Source: DYFC01 sp041658585 (lineage in GTDB: Bacteria; Nitrospirota; Thermodesulfovibrionia; Thermodesulfovibrionales; SM23-35). Taken from it: a stretch of DNA of 64,000 nucleotides. Under the pieces are notes generated by a model. That model did no database searches and had not been told where the DNA came from. It was given only the letters and a program-made list of their open reading frames with translations. Numbering within the stretch: the stretch's first letter is position 1; each line of letters opens with the position of its first letter. Shown piece by piece: positions 33,380-41,613 of this stretch. Made by a program: the position numbers and the translations under genes. The stretch is from positions 62,001 to 126,000 of the forward strand of contig JBAZZX010000001.1 of the NCBI GenBank assembly GCA_041658585.1, given 5' to 3'.

Positions 33380-35284
33380 TTATAACGAGCCTGTTATCCT
33401 CAAAAATAACGTGTTGCTTGTGTAATCGAATTCAGGGAAACTCGAATTCCTCCTGCCGAACAGATATCCCGTATCCATTTCGAGCCACTCCTTGAACTTA
33501 TACTGAAAGGCAAGCATCCCGGTGATATAATCGTCTTTCAGCTTCTTCGTTCTGCCTCCGTATGTTAACTCACTATTATAAGTATTGCGACCGAAAGAAA
33601 GTCCGGCATTGGCCGTAATCTTTCCGGTAAGCTTCTGTATATATTGAGCTTCTATGAAGTCCGATATCATGTAATCGGTGTTTGATACATTCGTTTCGTT
33701 GGTTTTTCTTGAAGCCTTGAGTAACAGGGACGTCTTGGCCGTGAACTTGTGGTCCACCTGCGCCTCAAGAATAAACTCATTGCTGTTTTTTATGCCGGAT
33801 CTGCTGAAGTCTTTAAGGCCGTAGCCGGCTTTCACGCTGCCTTTTGATTTTGCGGTAACATCCCATTGGATGCCGAGGAAACTATGATGTTCGGCGCTGT
33901 CCGACAGGACGTTGTCGCTGTAGCTCACATCTACAAACTCATATTCATAGAAAAGAGAGGTTTTCGGCCTGAACCGATAAAAGACATATGCGGAAACGGT
34001 GTTGTCGTTACGGTCTCTGAAGCCGTTACGAAACGCGGTGTAGTCCACAAAATAGTTCGTATAATCAAGCCTGAGCATAAACCTTTCGCCGGCATTGTAC
34101 GTAACAATAAGATCCGCCATGTTCGTCTTGAATTTATCTAATTCCTGGAATATGCCGGTCCCCCTGAGGTCATGTGAAGACAGGAACTGGTCAATCAGCT
34201 CAAAGGTCAGCCCGCCCCTCAGGTTGTACTGCAAAAGTCCTTCAAGTTTATGATTGACGATATTGCCGGAGGTTTCCCTTGAATACAGCTCGATATCGGC
34301 ATTGTAAAATAAATAAGTCTGATAGCGTTTGAATGTCTCCGGTTTGTACCTGCTCAGGCTGAAGCCGCCGGGAGACAATATTGATGTATCGGCAAGCAGA
34401 AGTTTTTCATAAATACCGGGTACCGTAAACCATATCCCCGGCGAAAGGACTGTTGCAAAATCGCTTTTTTTGTCGTTTTTCGAGTAAAAGACATTGTCCG
34501 TATAAAATTCGGTAACGGATAAAAAGGGATGGACATATCCGCCCTTTTTACCGAAGAGCTCCGCATCCGAAGACGACCTTTCTTTCGTAGAGCCGATAGG
34601 CGGCTGTTCCGCCGAAGGCTGAATGACGTCGCTCTTCCGTGTTATTTCACCCGGAACTGCGGAGTCTTTTGATGAATTACTTTGCCGTATAGCTGTTTTT
34701 TCCGCTTCAACCGGTTTTCTTTCAAAGGGAATTTTTTCCACCGCGGTTTCCGGCTCAATCTTAGCCGGCGCTGCCGGCAATGCGTCGACCGGCTTCTCTT
34801 TATATTCGGAATAGATATCGTTTTTTAGCGAGGGTTTTTCTTCAATAAATGGTTTTTGCGAGGCAGCCTCATTTACAATTTCGCCAGGAGGGATAGCAAC
34901 TTTAGGATTATCGGCAATTTTTTCTTCGATTGCCGTTTTTTCCGAAGCAGGCTCATCCGTTAAAAAGGTTTGAGACGGAATGTTTCCCGATAAAACTTTT
35001 TTCTTTCCCGCAAAAACCCTGTAAATTGTCTTTTTATCTTTTGTGACGCCTTTCCTGACTACGACCTCTTTGCCTTCATTTCTTAATTTTCTGACAAAGC
35101 GTTCTGCATTCTTTTTATTCCTGAAGACTGCTACTTGCTCTAACTGATACTGCTTGTTCTGAGAAATTATTTTTTTGTGAGCATGTTTTTTTGAAGAGCG
35201 TGGAGAATCCGTTTCTTTAGCATATAATATGCCTTGAATCAAGAATAAGAAAATTATGAGAAATAGTATCCATTTCCGTTTCAT
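33380..35284 (-). CDS. SPOR-domain protein with C-terminal outer-membrane beta-barrel
   Basis: 634 residues. A signal peptide (MKRKWILFLIIFLFLIQGILYA in part) is followed by a SPOR-like domain at about 46-98 (QLEQVAVFRNKKNAERFVRK in part), which in other proteins binds denuded peptidoglycan. A linker rich in Pro, Glu and Lys runs about 110-250. The rest (about 255-634) is an outer-membrane beta-barrel of the porin type found in exopolysaccharide clusters: alternating strands with aromatic ends and a C-terminal NTLFLRITGSL. The SPOR-barrel fusion is notable. It probably secretes or anchors the exopolysaccharide. 35285-35501 upstream is AT-rich, with no gene. Confidence 0.75.
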   Translation of the reverse strand: MKRKWILFLIIFLFLIQGILYAKETDSPRSSKKHAHKKIISQNKQYQLEQVAVFRNKKNAERFVRKLRNEGKEVVVRKGVTKDKKTIYRVFAGKKKVLSGNIPSQTFLTDEPASEKTAIEEKIADNPKVAIPPGEIVNEAASQKPFIEEKPSLKNDIYSEYKEKPVDALPAAPAKIEPETAVEKIPFERKPVEAEKTAIRQSNSSKDSAVPGEITRKSDVIQPSAEQPPIGSTKERSSSDAELFGKKGGYVHPFLSVTEFYTDNVFYSKNDKKSDFATVLSPGIWFTVPGIYEKLLLADTSILSPGGFSLSRYKPETFKRYQTYLFYNADIELYSRETSGNIVNHKLEGLLQYNLRGGLTFELIDQFLSSHDLRGTGIFQELDKFKTNMADLIVTYNAGERFMLRLDYTNYFVDYTAFRNGFRDRNDNTVSAYVFYRFRPKTSLFYEYEFVDVSYSDNVLSDSAEHHSFLGIQWDVTAKSKGSVKAGYGLKDFSRSGIKNSNEFILEAQVDHKFTAKTSLLLKASRKTNETNVSNTDYMISDFIEAQYIQKLTGKITANAGLSFGRNTYNSELTYGGRTKKLKDDYITGMLAFQYKFKEWLEMDTGYLFGRRNSSFPEFDYTSNTLFLRITGSL

Positions 35285-35501
35285 AATAACATTAATATAC
35301 ATTATATATTATAAAGCTAAATATTTACTAAATAAATATTAGAAGAAGTTCATTTAAAAGTCAAGGAAATTATTGCAGTAACACTATAACATATATCACT
35401 AACTAATTGATATTTCGATAATTCTTTCAAGACACACCGACGTGATCTTTAAGAGAATAGCCAAGCGCAAAAAGAGATATGAGGGCGTTTGCGCATTTTT
35501 T

Positions 35502-35640
35502 AACTAATCGTTGCAAAACAAAATCTTAATTTGGAAGGTCCCGAAAGCTTTCGGTAATAAAAAAGCCTTTAGGTTCTCCTCACCCCTAACACTTTCGGGA
35601 TTTATCATATCTGCCTTTCATTTTATGCAACTGATGATTT
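35502..35640. repeat. Family A element, copy 4 (intermediate length)
   Basis: TAATCGTTGCAAAAC at the left and ATTTTATGCAACTGATG at the right, with GGTCCCGAAAGCTTTCGG and AAAAAAGCCTTTAGGTTCTCCTC inside (quoted in part). The stem arms are partly lost. It ends 11 bases before a candidate -35 of the next gene. Confidence 0.75.
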
Positions 35641-35649
35641 TGCCCTCGG

Positions 35650-35677
35650 TGACTTTTTCTCCGCTCCCTGCTATACT
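35650..35677 (+). promoter_or_regulatory. Promoter of the SurA-like gene
   Basis: GTGACT (35650-35655), a 16-base spacer and TGCTATACT, an extended -10 with TATACT at 35672-35677. GGAGG at 35685-35689 follows before the ATG at 35698. Confidence 0.5.
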
Positions 35678-35697
35678 TTTCAGTGGAGGCGCTTATT

Positions 35698-36456
35698 ATG
35701 AAATATATTTATTATATAGTCATTATTCTGCTCGTTATCTCTGCAATTATAGGTTATGAACTCATAGGCAGCCGCAATATCCCGGGAGAAGCGGCAATCG
35801 TCATTAACGACAGGACAGTCACAAGCACGGAGTTTGAGAGCCTCTATTCGCAGCAGCAGCACGGACAGTCAAAGACCGATTTCATAAATTCCCTGATCAC
35901 AAAAGAGCTTCTTATTCAGGAATCGCTGAAATTAGGTATAGACAAAGATGAATCTTTCAGAAGGTCGATCCAGAATTTCTATGAGCAATCTCTCATCAAG
36001 CTGCTCATAGACCGGAAGATTTCTTCCCTTAAACCTGCCGATACTGATGACGAATTCATTAAATGTGTCAATGCGTTTAACAAAAAATTCCATGTAACCG
36101 TGTTCAGTTTCGACACACTTGAGCAAGCCTCAAAGGGCGATTACGGGAAAGGCGGAAAAAAAATCGCCCTTCTCGATGACCTGTCCGCAGATATACGGGA
36201 AAGCGTCATCCGGTCGGAAGCCGGCAAGATAATCGGACCTTTAAAATCAGGGGACAAGTATCTTGTAGTAAGGCTTGACAAGATAGAAACCGATCCGACC
36301 TGTTTCCCTTCAGCGCATGATAAGCAAAACATACGATCGATGCTTTCAGAGGAGAAAAAGGAAAAATTTATTAATGAATGGATTTCCGATCTCAGGGAAA
36401 AAGCAAAAATAAAAATATATATAAAAGAAAAAAAACAGGGGGATGCACATGAATAG
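35698..36456 (+). CDS. SurA/PpiC-like periplasmic peptidyl-prolyl isomerase
   Basis: 252-residue protein anchored by an N-terminal membrane helix (about 3-24). A SurA_N-like chaperone region (about 30-110, INDRTVTSTEFESLY, LITKELLIQESLKLGI) is followed by a short parvulin-like core (about 130-195, FHVTVFSFDTLEQA, GKIIGPLKSGDKYLVVRLDKI). The parvulin domain is smaller than usual and may be inactive. The ATG at 35698 fits GGAGG at 35685-35689. It overlaps the HAMP gene by eight bases. Confidence 0.8.
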   Translation: MKYIYYIVIILLVISAIIGYELIGSRNIPGEAAIVINDRTVTSTEFESLYSQQQHGQSKTDFINSLITKELLIQESLKLGIDKDESFRRSIQNFYEQSLIKLLIDRKISSLKPADTDDEFIKCVNAFNKKFHVTVFSFDTLEQASKGDYGKGGKKIALLDDLSADIRESVIRSEAGKIIGPLKSGDKYLVVRLDKIETDPTCFPSAHDKQNIRSMLSEEKKEKFINEWISDLREKAKIKIYIKEKKQGDAHE

Positions 36457-37054
36457 GACCTGGAAAAGGAGAAATTTTTTCATAAAAAAAGACCTGCAGG
36501 GGAAATACATGTTCAGCTTTTTCATATTTCTAGTGGCTGGAAGCATAATTTTCACCCTTATCTTCAGTCTGCTGTCTTCCAATACCATGACAATCGTTTA
36601 TGATAACTATAAGCTCCAAATAGGCAAAACCCCTTTGATGCTTATGAAGGAGATTTTGAGCGCCCAATGGATATTTATAGTAGCCGGAGGGTTCGTGGTC
36701 GTCATACTTTCCATGTTTCTCACCCACCGTTTTGCAGGACCCATCTTCAGGTTCGAAAAATCAATCGAGGAAATGACGAAGGGCAATCTCAACTTCCGGA
36801 TATATCTGAGGGCAAAAGATGAAGGGAAAGAACTCGCTGAAAAAATAAATATTCTTGTCGATATGCTTTCGTCAAACATAAAAGAAATGAGACGCCTGTC
36901 GGAAGAGGTGAACAATAAGCTGACGGACGCCGATAACTCGCTCAAGGAAAACAAGGAAGGTAAAGAAACCGCTCTCGATATTGAAATTGCAGGCGACTTA
37001 AACAGGAGACTGCATGAAATACTTCAGAAATATACGGTTAAAGACGATAAATAG
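36449..37054 (+). CDS. HAMP-domain membrane protein
   Basis: 201 residues with two membrane helices (about 21-42 and 71-93) flanking a short periplasmic loop. A HAMP domain follows (about 93-145, HRFAGPIFRFEKSIEEMTKG in part), and a coiled-coil tail ends at about 190. No histidine kinase, cyclase or methyl-accepting output domain follows, so it resembles a truncated or stand-alone sensor that may signal through a partner. The ATG at 36449 is chosen because GGGGG lies seven to twelve bases upstream; the ATG at 36443 is too close. Confidence 0.8.
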   Translation: MNRTWKRRNFFIKKDLQGKYMFSFFIFLVAGSIIFTLIFSLLSSNTMTIVYDNYKLQIGKTPLMLMKEILSAQWIFIVAGGFVVVILSMFLTHRFAGPIFRFEKSIEEMTKGNLNFRIYLRAKDEGKELAEKINILVDMLSSNIKEMRRLSEEVNNKLTDADNSLKENKEGKETALDIEIAGDLNRRLHEILQKYTVKDDK

Positions 37055-37089
37055 ACCTCAACGTTGATTAGATGCCATATAAGGCCGAT

Positions 37090-37623
37090 ATGCATGAAAA
37101 TATTCATAAAATTGTTCTTTCCGGTCTTCTTGTTTTTATCTTATCCTCTGTCTCTTTTGCCTATGAGCTAAAGTCCAGATACACTACCATTATCTATACC
37201 GGCGATGATCAGATACGGAGATTCAACAAGGAAATCTCTCTTGGAAGCCTGTCTTATCTGCTGAAGAGTAAAACCTCTGTTACGGCCGAAGACGAGGTTA
37301 AGAATAAAATGGACGTCCTGATAGAAAGGGTCGAAACCATCCTTGAAATGTATCCGAAAGAACTCAAGTTCAACATTGCGCTACTTTCTTCGGACAATGA
37401 AGTTCAGGATGTATTCAGGAAAAAATACGGCAGAACCGTAGATTATGTAGCGTTTTATTCTCCGAGAGATAAAACGATATATGTCTCGGTCAAGGATATA
37501 GAGTTAGGAGTTCTTGCCCATGAGATCGCACATGTAATCATTGATTTTTATTACGGCATGTCTACGCCGACAAAAATACACGAGGTACTCGCACAGTATG
37601 TTGAAAACCACCTGAAAGACTGA
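37090..37623 (+). CDS. Secreted zincin-like metalloprotease
   Basis: 177 residues with a signal peptide (HKIVLSGLLVFILSSVSFA in part). The zinc motif AHEIAHVIID (HExxH, about residues 145-154) is followed about 16 residues later by HEVLAQYVE, which may supply the third ligand. The preceding YYSP...KTIYVSVKDIELG resembles minigluzincin or peptidase_MA-like folds. ATG 37090 is preferred since AAGG lies before it. It is co-oriented with the HAMP and SurA-like genes, so a periplasmic quality-control or envelope role is plausible but unproved. Confidence 0.7.
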   Translation: MHENIHKIVLSGLLVFILSSVSFAYELKSRYTTIIYTGDDQIRRFNKEISLGSLSYLLKSKTSVTAEDEVKNKMDVLIERVETILEMYPKELKFNIALLSSDNEVQDVFRKKYGRTVDYVAFYSPRDKTIYVSVKDIELGVLAHEIAHVIIDFYYGMSTPTKIHEVLAQYVENHLKD

Positions 37624-37649
37624 TACAACAAAATGCGCTTGAGGAAGGG

Positions 37650-38117
37650 CTAAAATCCCGACGAACTGAGAGTTCTCCCGGCGGGTTCTCCTCCGGGCAG
37701 CCTGACCTCTATCGGCGTCAGGCCTGCGCCCAAGGGAGTGGAATAACCGAGGCCTGTCTCAAGAACTTTGGCAACGGCTGCAGGATCGGCTCCCGCCTCT
37801 AAAGCGCATCTGGAACAGACGTCGGAGGTGGCGCCGGCTTCAAGCGCGCCGGTTATGATCTGATCGAGACTTCCCTTTGCTTCAATGGCGCACCTGACTA
37901 CAAGACAGGCATCGTGCCCGAGTTGTATGCTTGCCTTTGTAATCTCTTTAGTATTCATACCGTCTGAAAGGAGCTTTTTGACTACGGTACAAATGTCTTT
38001 TGTTTCCTTATACTTTTTATCAACGCCGTCTTTTACAGTCTCTTCTGAAAAGGCAACGGTCACTAATGATACGACCAAAGCCCCGATCAAACCCGTTATG
38101 GCAATACATTTTTTCAT
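37650..38117 (-). CDS. Secreted Cys-containing hypothetical protein
   Basis: 155 residues: signal peptide (MKKCIAITGLIGALVVSLVTVAFS in part), then a helical region with Cys pairs (DICTVVKKLL, HDACLVVRCAIEA, SDVCSRCALEAG) and a Gly/Pro-rich tail. Related short secreted proteins with repeated VVxKLLxxGMxxxEI-type helices occur in Nitrospirota and Geobacter-like genomes, without a known role. The ATG at 38117 starts the signal peptide. Convergent with the zincin gene. Confidence 0.6.
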   Translation of the reverse strand: MKKCIAITGLIGALVVSLVTVAFSEETVKDGVDKKYKETKDICTVVKKLLSDGMNTKEITKASIQLGHDACLVVRCAIEAKGSLDQIITGALEAGATSDVCSRCALEAGADPAAVAKVLETGLGYSTPLGAGLTPIEVRLPGGEPAGRTLSSSGF

Positions 38118-38200
38118 TTTTTTATCTCCTACTCTTTTTCTATCAAAATAAGCGCCTTTTGTCAAGAAAAATCCTTCCTCTAACGAATTTTGCTTTATCT

Positions 38201-38209
38201 TGCTATAAT
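38201..38209 (+). promoter_or_regulatory. Extended -10 upstream of rnr
   Basis: TGCTATAAT matches the extended -10 consensus; no good -35 is seen. It lies about 40 bases before the rnr ATG. Confidence 0.5.
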
Positions 38210-38249
38210 ACTACAAAATGTGCTTATTTGAATTTTTAAACCGACAGCC

Positions 38250-40358
38250 ATGATAAACAAAGAAGAAATCCTTTCATTTTTCAGAGAAAAGACGAGGAAG
38301 CCCCTTCCCTTTAAGGAGATCGCCTCTCTGCTGGATCTCGGTCACAAAGAGGCAAAGGGACTGAAAAGAATCCTGCGGAGTCTGGTTCAATCCGGAGACG
38401 TTGTGCTTACACGGAAGGGTTTGTTCGGCCCTGTCGAGGACATGAACCTCGCCAACGCCAACGGTTACTTTGAGTCCCACAGAGAAGGTTACGGCTTTGT
38501 GATTATGGAGACACCGGGAGAACGTGACATGTTCATCCCTGGATGGGCGACGATGGGCGCTATGAACAACGACAGGGTACTTGTACGGATCGAAAACCGG
38601 CAAAAGCGGGAAGGCCGGATTATCAGGATTCTTGAAAGAGTCCACACCAGGATAGCAGGGAAACTTGAAGTCTCACAAACAGGTTTGTATGTTAAGCCTA
38701 AAAATAAAGCTATCCATTTTGATCTGCTTATACCGCTGAAAGACCGGGGCGGAGCAAAAAACGGCGATGTGGTAATTGCCGAGATCATGAGTCATCCGGG
38801 TGACAGGAAACCGCCGACCGGAAGGATCGTTAAGGTGCTTGGGAAACCCGAAGAGCCTAAAGCGGAGGTAGAAGCCATTCTCGACGAGTTTAACCTTCCG
38901 GGGAGGTTCCCGCAGAATGTTCATGATGAGGCAAAACTCCTCCACCGTATGAAAACTGATGACACTCCGAAAACTCAACGGAGGAAAGATTTAAGAGCGC
39001 TTCCTACCGTTACGATTGACGGCGAGAGGGCAAAGGATTTTGACGATGCAATCTCAATAAAGATTGCGCCGCACGGTTATACCCTGTATGTCCATATTGC
39101 AGACGTCGGGTTCTATATAGACTGGGATTCGCAGATAGACCTCGAAGCCCGCAAGAGAGGAACCAGCGTCTATTTCCCGGACAGAGTTATCCCTATGCTT
39201 CCGAAAGAACTCTCCGAAGAGTTGTGCAGCCTCAAGCCGGGTGAAGAACGGTTTGCCTTTACGGTCGAGCTGGACTTTGACCGCGACGGCAACAGGCTTT
39301 CCTCCAAATTCTACCCGAGTGTTATTTACAGCGACGAAAGGATGACGTATACGTCGGTGAGAAAAATACTTATTGACAACGACAGGTACGAACGCGGGAA
39401 ATATGATTATCTCCTCCGGCATTTTGAATTGATGGGAGAACTGTGCAATATCCTCAGGAGCAAAAGGCTTTTGAGGGGAAGCCTTGATTTTGACCTCCCC
39501 GAACCCGAGGTGCTGCTCGACTTGCAGGGGAAGCCGGAAGCGATCCTGTCGGCGGAAAGAAATTATGCGCACATTATTATTGAAGAGTTTATGGTTGCGG
39601 CCAATGAAGCCGTTGCCGAATATCTGAGCGGACTGGAGATACCGTCGCTTTACAGGGTGCATGAGGAGCCTGACGCCATGAAGCTTGATGATTTAACCGG
39701 AGTCGTTAAAACGGTTTACAAAATGAAACAGCCTTTGAAGCCGAAAGATTTTCCCGACGTCCTGAAAGCCGTCAAAGGCAAGCCCGAAGAAGAGATCATC
39801 CATTATATGATCTTGCGGAGCCTCAAACAGGCGCGTTATTCAAACATCAATGCGGGGCACTTCGGTCTTGCATCAAAGTGTTATACCCACTTTACATCTC
39901 CGATACGGCGCTATCCCGATCTCGTAGTTCACCGGATTCTAAGAGAGGTCCTGCACAAAAAATATCTTTCGGATAAAAGAATTCGCGAACTCAAAAAGAT
40001 ATTGCCGGATATCGCCTTTCATTCATCACAAAAGGAACGCAATGCGGACAAAGCCGAGAGGGTGGTCATCGACGCCATGAGAGTATGGTTTATGCGGGAC
40101 AAGGTCGGCGACGAGTTTGATGCAAAGATAGTGAATGTTAACGCTTACGGCTTAAAGGTCAGACTGAAAGATTTCTTTGTCGAAGGCTTTCTGCATTTAT
40201 CACAAATGACGGACGACTTTTATCAGTTCAACGAGCGCACGTTGAGTCTCGTCGGAAGGCATACAAAACGCGCCTTCGCAATCGGAAAAGAACTGAAAGT
40301 CAGGATAGACAAGGTCGATATGGAAGAGCGGGAGATTATTGTGGATATTGTTGATTGA
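38250..40358 (+). CDS. rnr: Ribonuclease R
   Basis: 702-residue 3'-5' exoribonuclease that degrades structured RNA. An N-terminal HTH-like region (about 1-65) and cold-shock-type OB domains (about 70-230) precede the RNB catalytic domain (about 250-590) with metal-binding Asps in DGERAKDFDDAIS and HIADVGFYI. FGLASKCYTHFTSPIRRYPD (in part) is the typical end of RNB. A C-terminal S1 domain (about 625-700) ends the protein. The length is near the family norm. Its 3' end touches a family B element. Confidence 0.96.
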   Translation: MINKEEILSFFREKTRKPLPFKEIASLLDLGHKEAKGLKRILRSLVQSGDVVLTRKGLFGPVEDMNLANANGYFESHREGYGFVIMETPGERDMFIPGWATMGAMNNDRVLVRIENRQKREGRIIRILERVHTRIAGKLEVSQTGLYVKPKNKAIHFDLLIPLKDRGGAKNGDVVIAEIMSHPGDRKPPTGRIVKVLGKPEEPKAEVEAILDEFNLPGRFPQNVHDEAKLLHRMKTDDTPKTQRRKDLRALPTVTIDGERAKDFDDAISIKIAPHGYTLYVHIADVGFYIDWDSQIDLEARKRGTSVYFPDRVIPMLPKELSEELCSLKPGEERFAFTVELDFDRDGNRLSSKFYPSVIYSDERMTYTSVRKILIDNDRYERGKYDYLLRHFELMGELCNILRSKRLLRGSLDFDLPEPEVLLDLQGKPEAILSAERNYAHIIIEEFMVAANEAVAEYLSGLEIPSLYRVHEEPDAMKLDDLTGVVKTVYKMKQPLKPKDFPDVLKAVKGKPEEEIIHYMILRSLKQARYSNINAGHFGLASKCYTHFTSPIRRYPDLVVHRILREVLHKKYLSDKRIRELKKILPDIAFHSSQKERNADKAERVVIDAMRVWFMRDKVGDEFDAKIVNVNAYGLKVRLKDFFVEGFLHLSQMTDDFYQFNERTLSLVGRHTKRAFAIGKELKVRIDKVDMEEREIIVDIVD

Positions 40359-40483
40359 CCCGAGGATAGAGTATTTGAGCTCATTCTCGGTCGTTCCCCC
40401 CTGCGAGGCTTTTGCCTCTCTATATTTTATATGCCGTATTTGACTATCGGCAAAAAAAACCGCTCAAATACTCCATCCTCGGT
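40359..40483. mobile_element. Family B terminal-inverted-repeat element, copy 1
   Basis: The terminal inverted repeats CCGAGGATAGAGTATTTGAGC (in part; 40360-40380) and GCTCAAATACTCCATCCTCGG (in part; 40462-40482) differ by one base. Inside lie the small hairpins GAGGCTTTTGCCTC and GCCGTATTTGACTATCGGC. It begins immediately after the rnr stop codon. Related copies are at 47978-48100 and 61425-61550. Confidence 0.85.
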
Positions 40484-40550
40484 CACCGTGCCAATTTAAT
40501 AAATAAGCGGCAGGGGGGCGTGATATTTCACTACCTCCCTGTTTTTATAT

Positions 40551-41426
40551 TTACGGTATGACCTTATTCAGCGGATATTCGACTATGCCGGATGCGCCCG
40601 CCATTTTAAGTTTCGGGATAATCTCGCGGACAAGCTTTTCGTTTATCATTACTTCAAGCGCATACCAGCCTTCGTCCGACAATGCGGAAATGGTGGGAGA
40701 ATGCATGGCCGACAACAGAGTCATTATCCGCTTTAATGACTTTGCAGGCGCATTCATTTTCAGGCCGACCTTTTCCTCTGCAGCGAGCGCGCCTCTCAGG
40801 AGCAGGACTATGTTCTCCATCTTCTGCTTTTTCCATTTGTCCTGCCATGCCTTTTTATTGGCGACGAACCTTGTGCTTGATTCAAGGATAGTCTCTACAA
40901 TCCTGAGGTTATTCGCTCTTAATGATGTTCCCGTTTCGGTGAGTTCGACTATTGCGTCGGCAAGGTGCGGCGGTTTTACCTCCGTGGCGCCCCATGAAAA
41001 ATCTATATCCGCTTTGACTCCTTTTGATTTCAGGTATCTCTTTGTAAAACCCACCAGTTCCGTTGCAATGCGTTTGCCGTTCAAATCCTTAACGGTTTTG
41101 ATCTTTGAATCATTCGGGACCGCGATCACCCACTTCACCGGTCTGAGTCCTTCCTTTGCGTAGATCAGTTCGGCAACCTCGTGCACGTCTGCGTTCTGTT
41201 CCATGATCCAGTCTTTGCCGGTAAGTCCGCAGTCTATGATGCCGTTCTCGACATATCCCGCCATTTCCTGTGCCCTGATAAGCATCGCCTCTATCTCCGT
41301 GTCGTCAAAAGACGGATAGTAAGAACGGCTTGATACGCTGATATGATAGCCGGCCTTTCTGAAAAGTTTTAATGTCGATTCCTGAAGACTCCCCTTGGGA
41401 AGTCCGATTCTCAATATTTTGCCCAT
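40551..41426 (-). CDS. hisG: ATP phosphoribosyltransferase, long form
   Basis: 291-residue first enzyme of histidine synthesis. The catalytic core (1-210) has GLPKGSLQESTL (about 8-19), DCGLTGKDWI and the PRPP loop ELTETGTSLRANNL (about 163-176). The C-terminal ACT-like regulatory domain (about 215-290) marks the long, histidine-inhibited form that needs no HisZ. The ATG at 41426 is preceded by AAAGGAAAAA; the longer frame has no family match. It stands alone, divergent from mfd. Confidence 0.95.
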   Translation of the reverse strand: MGKILRIGLPKGSLQESTLKLFRKAGYHISVSSRSYYPSFDDTEIEAMLIRAQEMAGYVENGIIDCGLTGKDWIMEQNADVHEVAELIYAKEGLRPVKWVIAVPNDSKIKTVKDLNGKRIATELVGFTKRYLKSKGVKADIDFSWGATEVKPPHLADAIVELTETGTSLRANNLRIVETILESSTRFVANKKAWQDKWKKQKMENIVLLLRGALAAEEKVGLKMNAPAKSLKRIMTLLSAMHSPTISALSDEGWYALEVMINEKLVREIIPKLKMAGASGIVEYPLNKVIP

Positions 41427-41613
41427 AACTTTTTCCTTTCTGTCGGATATTTGTTTTAAAAGCTTATGATATAATATGCATATTAGTTGAATGTGATAAG
41501 TAGCCCGTTTATTATTCATTCGCGAACACAATCAGAAAAACGCAATTTGAAGAATTCGGCTACATACGTTTAATTCAGGATTTATATTTTACCATATCAA
41601 TACTATTGCTACA

